Positions 50,098 to 59,197 of a stretch of DNA of 64,000 nt are shown here, piece after piece. Each line of letters opens with the position of its first letter. Position 1 is the stretch's first letter. This DNA is from Polaromonas vacuolata (lineage in GTDB: Bacteria > Pseudomonadota > Gammaproteobacteria > Burkholderiales > Burkholderiaceae_C): the NCBI RefSeq assembly GCF_012584515.1, contig NZ_CP051461.1, positions 3,405,501 through 3,469,500 of the forward strand, written 5' to 3'. A program made the translations under genes and the position numbers. Below the pieces are notes generated by a model. The model was not told where the DNA came from. It was given only the letters and a program-made list of their open reading frames with translations, and ran no database searches.

Positions 50098-51294
50098 CTA
50101 AAGCTTGAGATTTCTGGCCCAAACTAACGCTGAGAGATGTGCTTGATTGACCTGCTCGGCTGTGACCAACAAAGGCACGGCGATGTTGGCGGCCGCGCCG
50201 TTTCGGCGCTCGATAGCTTCGGCCAACGTCAGAAAAGGTCCATAGACGCCGCCACGTGAAATCAGCGCTTGGTTGACAGATTCAGACAACACGACTTCTT
50301 GAAGCACCTGCTCTATCGGTATGCCCAACAGATGATCGAGCTGCGAAAACATACCCACCACAAAGAGATTTTCAGCCTCACTCTTGGAGAGAAAATCACG
50401 TGCCAATAACTCCACGAATCGCCCTCTGATAATCGACAGCTCTAGCAAGGCCGGACTGAAGCCGTCGTTGCTGGTTCTAGCTAGCATCAAAATAAGCCAG
50501 CGAAACAGCGGCATGTAGCCGAGCATGGCAACAGCTTGGCGCAAGGACTGAATTTCAACCGTCAAACCAAAACCCGCAGAGTTGATATAACGCAGCAACT
50601 TGAAGGAAAGCGTTGAATCGGTTTGCAATATTTTCTCAAGCTCCCGTATGTCAACGTTTTCCTGCACCATCTGCAACAGCCGCAAAATTTGCTGCGTGCC
50701 CGAGCTCAATTTGATTGAGGGCTGATACGCACGCGACAAGTTGCAAAGGTTTTCGAATATACACAAACCGTTTTGCTCAGCGAAGGCATTGAACTCAGTC
50801 CAACTTGAAATCTGCTCGATCACCACATGGGAGAGCGGATAGCGGTATGAGATTAGTTTGACAACATCAGTGAACTGCTGGTCAGCAGAGTCCATCAAAA
50901 AGTAGCCAATGCGGGGCAATAAGATTTCATTTTGCCGCATGAAGTCCAGCGTAGCGCCGCGCACTGCTAAGCCAAAGCCGCGCTTATGCAGGGCTAAAAG
51001 CAAGATCACACTGGCGTTGTCCTGCAGCGATTCGGAGCGCATGACCAGCACGGTATTAGCGGGTGTCATGGTCTGAAGACTCTCGGACAGCAAGCTGCTA
51101 GAACAAGTGTTTAAAAAACACAGCCCGGACGTGAGTTCAGTCAGCTGCTCAGCCACTATGGCGAGTAATCGGTGGTTATTTTGAGTCGTATCAACCCCTT
51201 CTCCATCAGGTTGCTGCCAGCCAAACTGGTATCCCACCACATGCTGCTTGGCATCCATTAGTGGTGCCCTGAAAAGATATTTTTCTTCGACCAT
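50098..51294 (-). CDS. Degenerate EAL plus HDOD domain protein
   Basis: A 398-residue protein. Residues ~1-190 resemble an EAL domain without its catalytic signature: LFRAPLMDAKQHVVGYQF replaces the usual start and no EAL/ExLxR remains, so c-di-GMP hydrolysis is unlikely. Residues ~195-390 are HDOD (LLQMVQENVDIRELEKILQTDSTLSFKLLRYINSA, then LGYMPLFRWL). Proteins with this YuxH/CdgJ layout affect motility, which fits the adjacent chemotaxis genes. Divergent from the SpoIIE-type sensor gene. Confidence 0.8.
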   Translation of the reverse strand: MVEEKYLFRAPLMDAKQHVVGYQFGWQQPDGEGVDTTQNNHRLLAIVAEQLTELTSGLCFLNTCSSSLLSESLQTMTPANTVLVMRSESLQDNASVILLLALHKRGFGLAVRGATLDFMRQNEILLPRIGYFLMDSADQQFTDVVKLISYRYPLSHVVIEQISSWTEFNAFAEQNGLCIFENLCNLSRAYQPSIKLSSGTQQILRLLQMVQENVDIRELEKILQTDSTLSFKLLRYINSAGFGLTVEIQSLRQAVAMLGYMPLFRWLILMLARTSNDGFSPALLELSIIRGRFVELLARDFLSKSEAENLFVVGMFSQLDHLLGIPIEQVLQEVVLSESVNQALISRGGVYGPFLTLAEAIERRNGAAANIAVPLLVTAEQVNQAHLSALVWARNLKL

Positions 51295-51569
51295 CGATTA
51301 CCGACTAGGTTAAATGTTGATACGTATCAGAAAGATACATAGCAATACTTTAAAGCGCTGTGAGGGAAATATTTTGAAAAAGAAAGCTACTTTTCTACTG
51401 TTGTTCTTAGATTGACAAATACCCAAGTCAGATCAATTAGCAAAATAAGCGCGTTTGCATTTGAGCGCAAAAAGCTGCCAAATATACGCAAATAGATTAC
51501 ATACTGATACGATAAGAATACTAAGCATCTACCGAAAAACTTATTTTTACCCAAGGTTGAGGTCAGCTT

Positions 51570-53507
51570 GTGCAAAGCGCATACAAGCATTTACTGCGAC
51601 ACATACTGATGCAAAAATTATCTCTTCCCAGCCATCCGTCTAATCACTTTCGACTCAGTCTTCGCACCTGGTTATTCATTTTTTCTTTGCTAGCGATGCT
51701 GCCGCTGCTGCTGTTTGCCATCCACACGATAAATCGCATCAGTAATGCACAGACAGAATCGGTGCTGAGAAATCTTCAGCGTCAAAGCAAAATACTGACG
51801 CATTCAACTCAGAACGAGCTTGATGCAGCGTTTAGTGCCCTCCAGATGTTGGCATCCGGTGCCGAAATTAATCGTACGGCGCTGCCGCGCTTGTATCGTC
51901 ACGCTAAAAATGTAGTCCAAGATAATCCAGCTTTTACAGCCATCACACTAACCGATGCGAATGAGCAACTGCTTTTCCATAGCGACGCGCCCCTAGAGAA
52001 AAGCAACTTAAAGACAAATGATCTTGAACTGACTGAACCGGTCTTTAAAAACGGTCGACCTAATTTATCGAGCTTATCTGGCACGTCGCAAAACGGACGT
52101 CCAGTGGTGATACTTTCAGCCCCCATATCGCAAGGTGACAAGCTCGCTTATTGCCTGCGCTTATACCTGGGTCTGGAATCATTCGATCGTCTTTTAGCCA
52201 ATGAACTCCTACCCTCTGGCTGGGTGGCTGTCATTGTTGATGCAAAAGCTCGCGTCATTGCACGCAGTCTTGAAGCGAATGATTTTTTTACGCCCAACAC
52301 ATTGTCGGATCTGCTGTCGGCGTCGCCGCATAACGATGGCCGTCTGAGCGAAACCACCACGCTTAATGGCACGGTAATGACCACGCTGGTGCGAACCCTT
52401 CCCGGCGTCAATTGGCGCTTGGCGGTGGCTGTGCCGACCCAGCAAATGAACGCACCACGCTTACAGCTGCTGCGTGAACTAATGCTACTCACCGGTATGT
52501 GGCTGACATTGTCTTTTTTACTGTCGCAAATTCTAGCCACTTACTTGTTACGTCAACTCAAACGGATCACCTCGATGGTGGAAAAGAATTCCGATCCGTC
52601 AGTAATTCGCCTGCGCATCAACGAATCGTGGCAATTTATTCAAACCATCGCAATAAACCAACGCAATGCGCAACGGGTAAAAGACAACTTAAGCGACACG
52701 TCACGCCAGCGCGATGAAGTTCATGCTTTATATGAACAAGCTCCCTGTGGTTACTACTCTATAGACACTGAGGGGCGGATCATAAGGATTAACCAAACCT
52801 TAATCCTTTGGCTGGGCTATCAACTGCACGAAATGCTGGGCTACAAATCAAGTGATTTTCTGGCCGGGGATGGTAGAGACGCATTCAAACAAAATTTTTC
52901 CACCTTGTTAGCTCAGAAAAAACTAAAAAATCAGGAGCGTGTTTTTATACGCAAAGACGGCAGCGAAATGCCAGCGCTGATTAGCGCTGAAGTCGTGTTT
53001 GACGACGCCGGCCAAGTCGTATTAATACGTGCTGTGGTATTTGACAACACCGAGCGCAAATTAGCCCAGCAGACCCTGGCAGACGCACGGGCGCGCGAGA
53101 TGGAAACGGGTCGCCAAATTCAACTCACTTTACTGAGCACACCTCAGCTTTCAGCGTATGCCGGCTTATGGTTGTCGACCTTTAGCCAAGCGTCGCGCGG
53201 CGTTGATGGCGACTTTCTTGATGTGGTCGCGGTGGGCGACCACCTGTTAGATATAGTCGCCGGTGATGTGATGGGCAAAGGCGTGCCAGCGGCGCTTATG
53301 GGTGCGGCCATCAAGCTTCAGTTCAGCCGTAGCAAGTCAGAGCTCTTTGGACAACGCGACACGCGCGAAAATCCACCGCAACCAGCAGAAATTGTGACAG
53401 CAGTAAACCGCGCTATTGCGCCGCAATTACAAGTGCTGGGCGCCTTTGCCACGCTGATTTATTTGCGCATCGACACGCAGGAAAATCTTTCGCGGATTCA
53501 AGTCTGA
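51570..53507 (+). pseudogene. 5' part of an IS-split membrane sensor-PAS-SpoIIE phosphatase gene
   Basis: GTG at 51570, preceded by GAGGT. Helix ~33-54, periplasmic Cache-like sensor to ~300, second helix ~304-326, PAS ~385-495 (EQAPCGYYSIDTEGRIIRIN), then the first half of a PP2C/SpoIIE phosphatase with the metal motifs VDGDFLDV and AGDVMGKGVPAALM. The natural sequence ends at Arg642; the IS adds Ile-Gln-Val and a stop. The missing half is at 58424-59197 on the other strand. Half a PP2C fold is unlikely to be active, though the sensor part could still be made. Confidence 0.88.
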
Positions 53508-54575
53508 AGTGCAACTTTGAAATTAACCGTACGGGTGGGTGAGATGTGAGAGCATCCAAGCTTCCCGACTACCAAGTCAAAGTTGCCCAGAATGATTTAC
53601 ACACACCTCACCCGTGACGAACGTTACCAGATTGCAATCCTCGTCAAAGCAAACTTCAATCAAAGTGAAATTGCAAAAATGATGGACCGTGATAAATCGA
53701 GCATCAGCCGTGAGTTGCGTCGTAACCGCGGTCTACGAGGCTATCGCCCTAAGCAGGCAAATGACAAAGCCCAAGAACGTAGACTTGCCTGCGCCAATAG
53801 TCCTAGAGTTGCTGACTCGACATGGGCTGTAGTGGAGGAAAAGTTGGCTGAGGCTTGGAGCCCCGAGCAAATCAGCGGCCACCTCGAAGCTAGCCACCAA
53901 CCCGGTGTTAGCTATGAGAGCATTTACCAGTACATCTACGCTGACAAACGCGCGGGCGGCACCTTGCATAAAACACTGCGTTGCCAGAAGACGCGAAAAA
54001 AACGCAGCAGTGGCCGTGAACGGCGCGGCACCATCTCTCACCAGGTCTCAATAGAACTGCGACCCGACATCGTGCTTGAGCGTGCGCGCTTTGGCGACTG
54101 GGAGGCTGATCTGGTGATTGGTGCCGGGCAGAAGCAAGCACTAGTGACGATTAATGAGCGTGTCTCTCGCTATTCAATAATTTTCCACGTGCCATTCAAA
54201 ACAGCGCAAGCCGTAGGGGACGCGTTAATCACTTTACTCAAACCGTTCGCTCATTGCGTGCACACTCTCACGACTGATAACGGCAAGGAATTTTCTCAGC
54301 ATGAACGAATAGCTTCTGCGCTGAGTGCAGATTTCTTTTTCGCCCATCCATACGCCTCGTGGGAGCGTGGGGCGAACGAGAATATGAACGGTTTGATTCG
54401 CCAGTTTTTCCCAAAGGGGATGCGCTTTAATTGCATCACCGACGATGACATTGCTTTAGCGATGCACAGGCTCAATCATCGTCCTAGAAAATGTTTAGGG
54501 TATCGAACGCCGCATCAGGTTTTTATGGAACAGTTAGAGTCCTATCAGCATACGGTTGCACTTCAAGCTTGAATC
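53495..54575 (+). mobile_element. IS30-family insertion sequence, left copy (1081 bp)
   Basis: Left tip GATTCAAGTCTGAAGTGCAA and the inverted right tip GATTCAAGCTTGAAGTGCAA differ at two positions. One transposase gene fills the element. The left flank (tttcgCG) and right flank (CGcccttc) belong to two different disrupted genes, so this copy recombined with the inverted copy at 59198-60278. Confidence 0.93.
53592..54572 (+). CDS. IS30-family transposase (left copy)
   Basis: A 326-residue DDE transposase from the ATG at 53592. The N-terminal helix-turn-helix (LTRDERYQIAILVKANFNQ, then MMDRDKSSISRELRRNRG) binds the IS ends. The catalytic triad lies in FGDWEADLVIG (Asp), TLTTDNGKEF (Asp) and ERGANENMNGLIRQFFPKG (Glu), the IS30 arrangement. 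It is full length and nearly identical to the copy at 59201, differing visibly at one residue (Ser/Ala in GKEF[SA]QHE), so transposition is recent. Confidence 0.95.
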   Translation: MIYTHLTRDERYQIAILVKANFNQSEIAKMMDRDKSSISRELRRNRGLRGYRPKQANDKAQERRLACANSPRVADSTWAVVEEKLAEAWSPEQISGHLEASHQPGVSYESIYQYIYADKRAGGTLHKTLRCQKTRKKRSSGRERRGTISHQVSIELRPDIVLERARFGDWEADLVIGAGQKQALVTINERVSRYSIIFHVPFKTAQAVGDALITLLKPFAHCVHTLTTDNGKEFSQHERIASALSADFFFAHPYASWERGANENMNGLIRQFFPKGMRFNCITDDDIALAMHRLNHRPRKCLGYRTPHQVFMEQLESYQHTVALQA

Positions 54576-54811
54576 CGCCCTTCGATAAGCATGGCTTGTC
54601 TAGCCAAAAGACCCAGTGCCACAAATCCAAAACTTCCTGCTGCACCGGCCAAGCGGTGCAGGGCTGCTAGTCTTGCGGAGGGATTCTGAGCTTGTATTAG
54701 TTCTGCCTGTCGCCGAACCAAACCCGCAACAAATTGCTGCTGCAATTGAACGTAAGCCAGCGCTAATGCGTTTTCTTCCCCGTTATCTGGTGTTCGCTTA
54801 GCCACGACCAT
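54563..54811 (-). pseudogene. Hpt-domain protein, last residues replaced by the IS
   Basis: An 82-residue histidine phosphotransfer protein. LHRLAGAAGSFGF carries the phospho-acceptor His52 in the canonical H-x-L-x-G-x-x-x-x-x-G context. Its ATG overlaps the response regulator by 14 nt. The natural end ATC GAA GGG CGC GAG GGT TAA is broken after GGGCG; the IS now supplies Arg-Ile-Gln-Ala and a stop. Since only the last few residues changed it may still work, but its link to the STAS gene downstream is lost. Confidence 0.8.
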
Positions 54812-55184
54812 GCTGCCAATAAATTAAGACATCCTTGGGCAGTGTGACTGGATCAAAAGGCTTGACAATAATTCCGGTGGAGCCGTGCTCTAACAAGGCT
54901 TCTACTTCGTTGCGCATCGCTTTTGCGGTGAGAAAAACCACTGGTATGCCGCGCATGATTTCAAGTGCTCTCAATTGTTTGAGAGTCTGTGGGCCACTCA
55001 GTTTTGGCATCATGACATCGAGTAAAACCAGCTGCGATGCAAAGGTTTGAACTTTTTCTAATGCCTCGTAGCCGCTACTGCACAGGCATAACGTAAATCC
55101 GCCCAATCGCTCTAAGCTGAACTTGAGTATTAGGCGTATGTCAGGATCATCTTCCACGCACATCACACGTTTGAGTTCAGTCAT
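54798..55184 (-). CDS. Single-domain response regulator
   Basis: A 128-residue receiver starting at the ATG at 55184, which overlaps the kinase stop by 8 nt; longer upstream frames run through the kinase gene and are ignored. Acidic pair at 11-13 (VEDDPD), phospho-acceptor Asp56 in LVLLDVMMPKLSG, and Lys in IVKPFD. No output domain. With the neighbouring hybrid kinase and Hpt genes it looks like one step of a phosphorelay. Confidence 0.85.
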   Translation of the reverse strand: MTELKRVMCVEDDPDIRLILKFSLERLGGFTLCLCSSGYEALEKVQTFASQLVLLDVMMPKLSGPQTLKQLRALEIMRGIPVVFLTAKAMRNEVEALLEHGSTGIIVKPFDPVTLPKDVLIYWQHGRG

Positions 55185-56637
55185 TTGGTCTTTCTGTGCG
55201 CTGTTTGTACGGTGATTCGACGCGCTCGTGATGAGCGGGTAAGGACACGCTAAAGACGGTTCCTTTTCCGGGTGCTGATTGCACCGAAATGCTGCCACCC
55301 ATGCGCTCGACCAATACGCGGCTGATGTGTAGACCCAGACCGGTGCCGCTTTGGATACGTCGATCTGAACTATCTGCTTGCGAGAATTTCTCGAACAGGC
55401 GGCTGCGAAACGCGGGACTAATACCCGGTCCATGGTCGCGTACGTCTATGCGCCAGCCTTGCCGATTACCGTGCAAGGAGAGGTGTACGGTCTGTCCAGC
55501 TTGCGAGTGCTTGATAGCGTTTGATAGTAAGTTGGCCATGACTTGAAGGAAACGGTCCGTGTCGACCATGGCGCGCGCGCGCGGCGCTTGGCTTTCACAT
55601 TTAAGGTTTACGTTGCCACGTTGGGCATAAGCTTGATTGGCTGCAATTGCTTCTTGCATCAAACTTTCAAGTGATGCTGGCTGGGAATTAAAAATCATCC
55701 GCTCGGCTTCGAGTTTGGTTAGATCCAGTACATCGTCAATAAGCCGGCTGAGCCGACTACCATTGCGCTGCGCTACGGTGGCAAGTTCTACTGCCTCTGG
55801 AGGCAGTTCACCGGCTGCGCCTGCTGCTAGCAAACTTACTGCGCCCAACACTGATGTCAACGGCGTGCGCAGTTCGTGACTGACGTTCGCGAGGAATTCA
55901 TCTTTCATACGCTCTATCTGACGCCACTCACTGAGATCGTGTAGCACTATTGTGTGTAAGGTTTGCCCATCTAAATGCCACTGACTGGCCGATATGCCCA
56001 ACGGGATAGTGTCTTGGCCCTGTGGTTGAAACTTTATTTCTCGGCTCGAGATCAACGTCTGAAGATCGATTCCGGTTAGCGCCTTAACTGACTCGCCCAA
56101 AATATGCTTCGCATGGCCCGAGCCAAATAGTTTTTGTGCCGCAATGTTGGCAGCACAGAGTTTGCCGTTAGCGTCGGTAGTGATGACGGCGTCGGCGATG
56201 TGCTGATGGATGGCATTTTGCTGTTTTGTCAGTACGGTCTGCTCTGCTTGTAGCGTCAGAATGCGTTGGTATTGACGCAGTTTGACGTTCAGTATTTTCA
56301 AATCTATGGGCTTGAATAAGCAGTCGTCTGCGCCGATTGATAAGGCCTTGGTGAAATAGGTGTCTCCGACCAGTGAGGATGTCGCCACCACGGGTAACCA
56401 ACGATTTGTAACGCGCTCATGAAGCAGTCTAATTACCTCTGAGCAGCCTAGTCCTGGCAACAACAAGTCAAGGAAAACAACGTCAGGTTGTATGTTGTCC
56501 AGGTATTCCAGGGTTTCGGTGTCATTGAGAGCTGGCACACCGATATGACCCAAACTTTTCACCTGTTCAAGCAAAGACTGTCGGGATTCGTCCTTCACGT
56601 CAGCGATCAAAATCACCAGTTTTTCTCTCGACTGCAT
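55177..56637 (-). CDS. Cytosolic REC-PAS histidine kinase
   Basis: A 486-residue protein without membrane helices. An N-terminal receiver (Asp57 in VVFLDLLLPGLG, Lys109 in LFKPID), a PAS domain (~145-240; VITTDANGKLCAANIAAQKLF), HisKA with His254 (FLANVSHELRTPLTSVLG) and a complete ATPase (NLLSNAIKHS, DHGPGI, GTGLGLHISRVLVERMGG). It starts the operon with the single receiver and Hpt genes. This operon lies inside the inverted 4.6-kb segment, so its direction relative to the chromosome has changed. Confidence 0.87.
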   Translation of the reverse strand: MQSREKLVILIADVKDESRQSLLEQVKSLGHIGVPALNDTETLEYLDNIQPDVVFLDLLLPGLGCSEVIRLLHERVTNRWLPVVATSSLVGDTYFTKALSIGADDCLFKPIDLKILNVKLRQYQRILTLQAEQTVLTKQQNAIHQHIADAVITTDANGKLCAANIAAQKLFGSGHAKHILGESVKALTGIDLQTLISSREIKFQPQGQDTIPLGISASQWHLDGQTLHTIVLHDLSEWRQIERMKDEFLANVSHELRTPLTSVLGAVSLLAAGAAGELPPEAVELATVAQRNGSRLSRLIDDVLDLTKLEAERMIFNSQPASLESLMQEAIAANQAYAQRGNVNLKCESQAPRARAMVDTDRFLQVMANLLSNAIKHSQAGQTVHLSLHGNRQGWRIDVRDHGPGISPAFRSRLFEKFSQADSSDRRIQSGTGLGLHISRVLVERMGGSISVQSAPGKGTVFSVSLPAHHERVESPYKQRTERPND

Positions 56638-56760
56638 CGAAGACCCCAGAGTGTTTTAAGTTTAGTAATTAATTTGTTTTACAAGTTCACAACATTATTA
56701 TGTGAAATTAAAGCTTAAATGTTACTTAGCGTGACAAATTTACTTAATTCAAGATAAAAA

Positions 56761-56958
56761 ATGATTCGACAAGCAACCTCCACCCAATGGAAAAACCAGT
56801 GCAGCCTTCATCGCGCGAGTGCTGGTCAACTGTGCTTGTGTCCCTATCAGTTGCGTCTTCGAGAAGCCGTTATGCAAGTGTTCAGGCACATAGCGGTGCT
56901 GGGTCAAACCGATGCTTTTGCTATTGAACCTAGCGCCGCTACAGAGTTAAGGCTATGA
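56761..56958 (+). CDS. Small ORF coupled to the sugar-nucleotide/transferase-like gene
   Basis: A 65-codon frame whose stop overlaps the next ATG as ATGA (56955-56958). It contains YQLRLREAVMQVFRHIAVLG and several Cys residues; no family is recognised. The tight overlap suggests either a real small protein or a leader frame for translational coupling. No strong ribosome site precedes it. Confidence 0.4.
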   Translation: MIRQATSTQWKNQCSLHRASAGQLCLCPYQLRLREAVMQVFRHIAVLGQTDAFAIEPSAATELRL

Positions 56959-58427
56959 GCTTTGAGAACGCTCCTCGGGTTGTGATTTTCATGACCGCTC
57001 CACGTGCTGTCGACATTCCTTGCCTTGATAACTCTTTAGCTTGTTTGTTGACGTTTGGTTCCGCCACATTTGCCGAGCGTGTTCTGGACAGCTGTGCGTT
57101 GGCCGGTTTTCGCGAAGTAGATATTGTTCTTGGCGAGGATTCAAAATGCGTGCAGGAAGCGTTAAAAGACGACGCACGCTGGGGCATAAAGCTGAACTGG
57201 CACTATGTCCCAGTCAGCGCCACACCTTACGCAATACTTCAACGCTTAGCTCTGCGCGATGGACAAAGACTGTTGCTCGGCCACGGCCATCAGTGGGTGT
57301 CAGATCGGATTTTGTTCTCTCTGATTAAGTCTTGCGACGTCGCCATGCATATTGCGAAGGCGGTGTCTTGGACGGGCTGGCTTAGCATGGAGCGGAGTTC
57401 TGTTGCCTTCATCGACCCGACTATGAATTTCGCTGCGCTGAGTAGATTGGCTGCAGCGACACGTCCCGAGCGCTGCCTCATTGCCCGCTATAGCGAGTTC
57501 GCCAATCCTGACAGTGCTTTGTCGTTGCTGCTAACGCAAAATTTGCCCCTTTATGATATGACTGGCGATGCCGTGCCTGAGTCTTGGCTGCGCATGTCTT
57601 GGGGCGCGATGAGTCCGGATGCTATCGTTCATCCCCAATCCATCATGACGGGGCCGATACTGGTTGGCCCTGGTTGTTTAATCGCTCGTAACGCCAGGGT
57701 CGGGCCAGGAGTAGTTCTCAGCCCTCACGCACTGATCGCACAAGGTGCTGTGGTCAAGGGCTCGTTGGTGTTGGCAAACACTTATGTTGACAGTCGCAGC
57801 GTACTTGAGCATTGCTTAGCGCGCGGTAATACCGCACAGATGTGCAACCGAATCGGGGGTCAAGCGGCCAATAGTGATGGCATGAATTCGTCAATGCTGA
57901 TGGCACAGCCTGTTAGTGCAGGTGTTTTTTGGCAGCTACTGGCGGCATGTCTGGCATTGACATTTCTACCCAGTTTTTTACTTTTGCTGCTCTGGAATTA
58001 CTTTAGTTTTCAGCCCTTTCTTTGGCAAAAAATGCGAGCTGTATGCTTTTGTCGCCTTGATGCTGGACCGTTGTACTGCTCTGATTTACGTCAGCCGCAT
58101 TTGTCTAGCGCGCGCTCGGTTTGGCTGGTTGGTTGCTATGGCGCGCTTCTCGATGTCATGCAAGGGCGACGCAGCTGGTTTGGTATGCGGCCACGTACTC
58201 AGACTCAGTGGAGCCGCCTAGGTCGCGATTGGCAAAAACTGTTTTTGCAGATGGCACCGGGATTTTTTTATACGCCGGCTTGGGGTGATAACAACGCGGC
58301 TCTTGATGCAGATGCACAGGTGGCGGCAAACGCTTATTTGGCTGCACAAAGCAGCTTTGAACGCCGATTAAGTATTTTCAACACATCTGCTCGGAAGGCT
58401 TTTATACGCTTGAATTACCTATTTTAA
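56955..58427 (+). CDS. Nucleotidyltransferase-like, left-handed beta-helix and sugar-transferase-like fusion
   Basis: A 490-residue protein. Residues ~1-215 have an NDP-sugar-pyrophosphorylase-like fold but lack the usual GGxGTRL signature. Residues ~225-290 show hexapeptide repeats (IVHPQSIMTGPILVGPGCLI, ARVGPGVVLSPHALI) of a left-handed beta helix. One helix follows (~325-350), then a C-terminal region with DVMQGRRSWFGMRPRTQ and APGFF, resembling the GxxSxxGPRP and PG motifs of bacterial polyprenyl-phosphate sugar transferases. A role in exopolysaccharide initiation is inferred. It ends overlapping the SpoIIE fragment by 4 nt, tail to tail. Confidence 0.6.
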   Translation: MSFENAPRVVIFMTAPRAVDIPCLDNSLACLLTFGSATFAERVLDSCALAGFREVDIVLGEDSKCVQEALKDDARWGIKLNWHYVPVSATPYAILQRLALRDGQRLLLGHGHQWVSDRILFSLIKSCDVAMHIAKAVSWTGWLSMERSSVAFIDPTMNFAALSRLAAATRPERCLIARYSEFANPDSALSLLLTQNLPLYDMTGDAVPESWLRMSWGAMSPDAIVHPQSIMTGPILVGPGCLIARNARVGPGVVLSPHALIAQGAVVKGSLVLANTYVDSRSVLEHCLARGNTAQMCNRIGGQAANSDGMNSSMLMAQPVSAGVFWQLLAACLALTFLPSFLLLLLWNYFSFQPFLWQKMRAVCFCRLDAGPLYCSDLRQPHLSSARSVWLVGCYGALLDVMQGRRSWFGMRPRTQTQWSRLGRDWQKLFLQMAPGFFYTPAWGDNNAALDADAQVAANAYLAAQSSFERRLSIFNTSARKAFIRLNYLF

Positions 58428-59197
58428 ATTGACGTTTGCAGACACAGACGCACGCTATTGACGCCATCTTCGAAGCTGTACTGAATCGGATGAGATATCG
58501 CGTTAACAATCTGCAGGCCAAGACCACTTTCTGGATAGGTCGAAAAATCGGTGTCTGCCAGTATTTCTGGACTTTCAAAGCGCGCACCTAAATATTTGAA
58601 ATCTAGCGCCAAACCTCTGGGCATCGGCTCGGTGATTAGCTCAACAGGCGCTTCTGCTAAAAGATTTTGTCCATGCGCAATCACGTTGGTGAGCAGTTCA
58701 ACGGCTGCAACGCTGAGCAAGCTGGCATTGACTTCGGACAGCCCACTGTTGAGTGCCTGCTGCACCACAAATTTACGTAACGGCAGCACAGACGCTAGCG
58801 ATATCGGCAACTCCAGCCGCGCACTGTCTGGACGTGACTGGTGGCGTAGCAGCAGCATGGTCAAATCATCAGTCAGAGTCGCGCCAACTGGCAGCAAGTC
58901 GCGGCGAATGGCGTGCAAGGCCATGGCCGGTGATCGGTGGCGTAGCACCTGGCTAATCGCGCTGGCGATGACTGGCTCGCGGCCTAAACGCTCGCCATTC
59001 GCCAGCAACGCATCGGCTGCGCCGTCTGAGCAAAGAAACAGCGCATCGTCTTTATTTAGCTCGCAGACATCTTGCGTGAAGCTCTCATCGCTGAGCAGAC
59101 CCAATGGTGGATGCTGATTAATCAGCCGCCGCGCTGATCCCGATGCGCTTATCTGCAGCGCTTCTTCATGCCCGCAGCCCACCCATGTCAAAAGGCG
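58424..59197 (-). pseudogene. 3' part of the IS-split SpoIIE phosphatase gene with RsbW-like kinase domain
   Basis: The fragment begins at the IS border. It reads R-L-L-T-W-V-G-C-G-H, continuing the phosphatase fold (GCGHEEAL and CSDGAADALL metal motifs), and ends with a HATPase_c_2 domain (AAVELLTNVIAHG N box, ESGLGLQIV G box) like RsbW anti-sigma kinases. It has only a TTG at 59191 as a possible start and no ribosome site. Joined in frame to the 5' part at 51570-53494 it gives about 898 residues. Confidence 0.88.

Noticed and set aside
56939..57187. Frames opposite the start of the fusion glycan gene.
   Set aside because: They overlap the well-supported domain-containing frame and show no domain.
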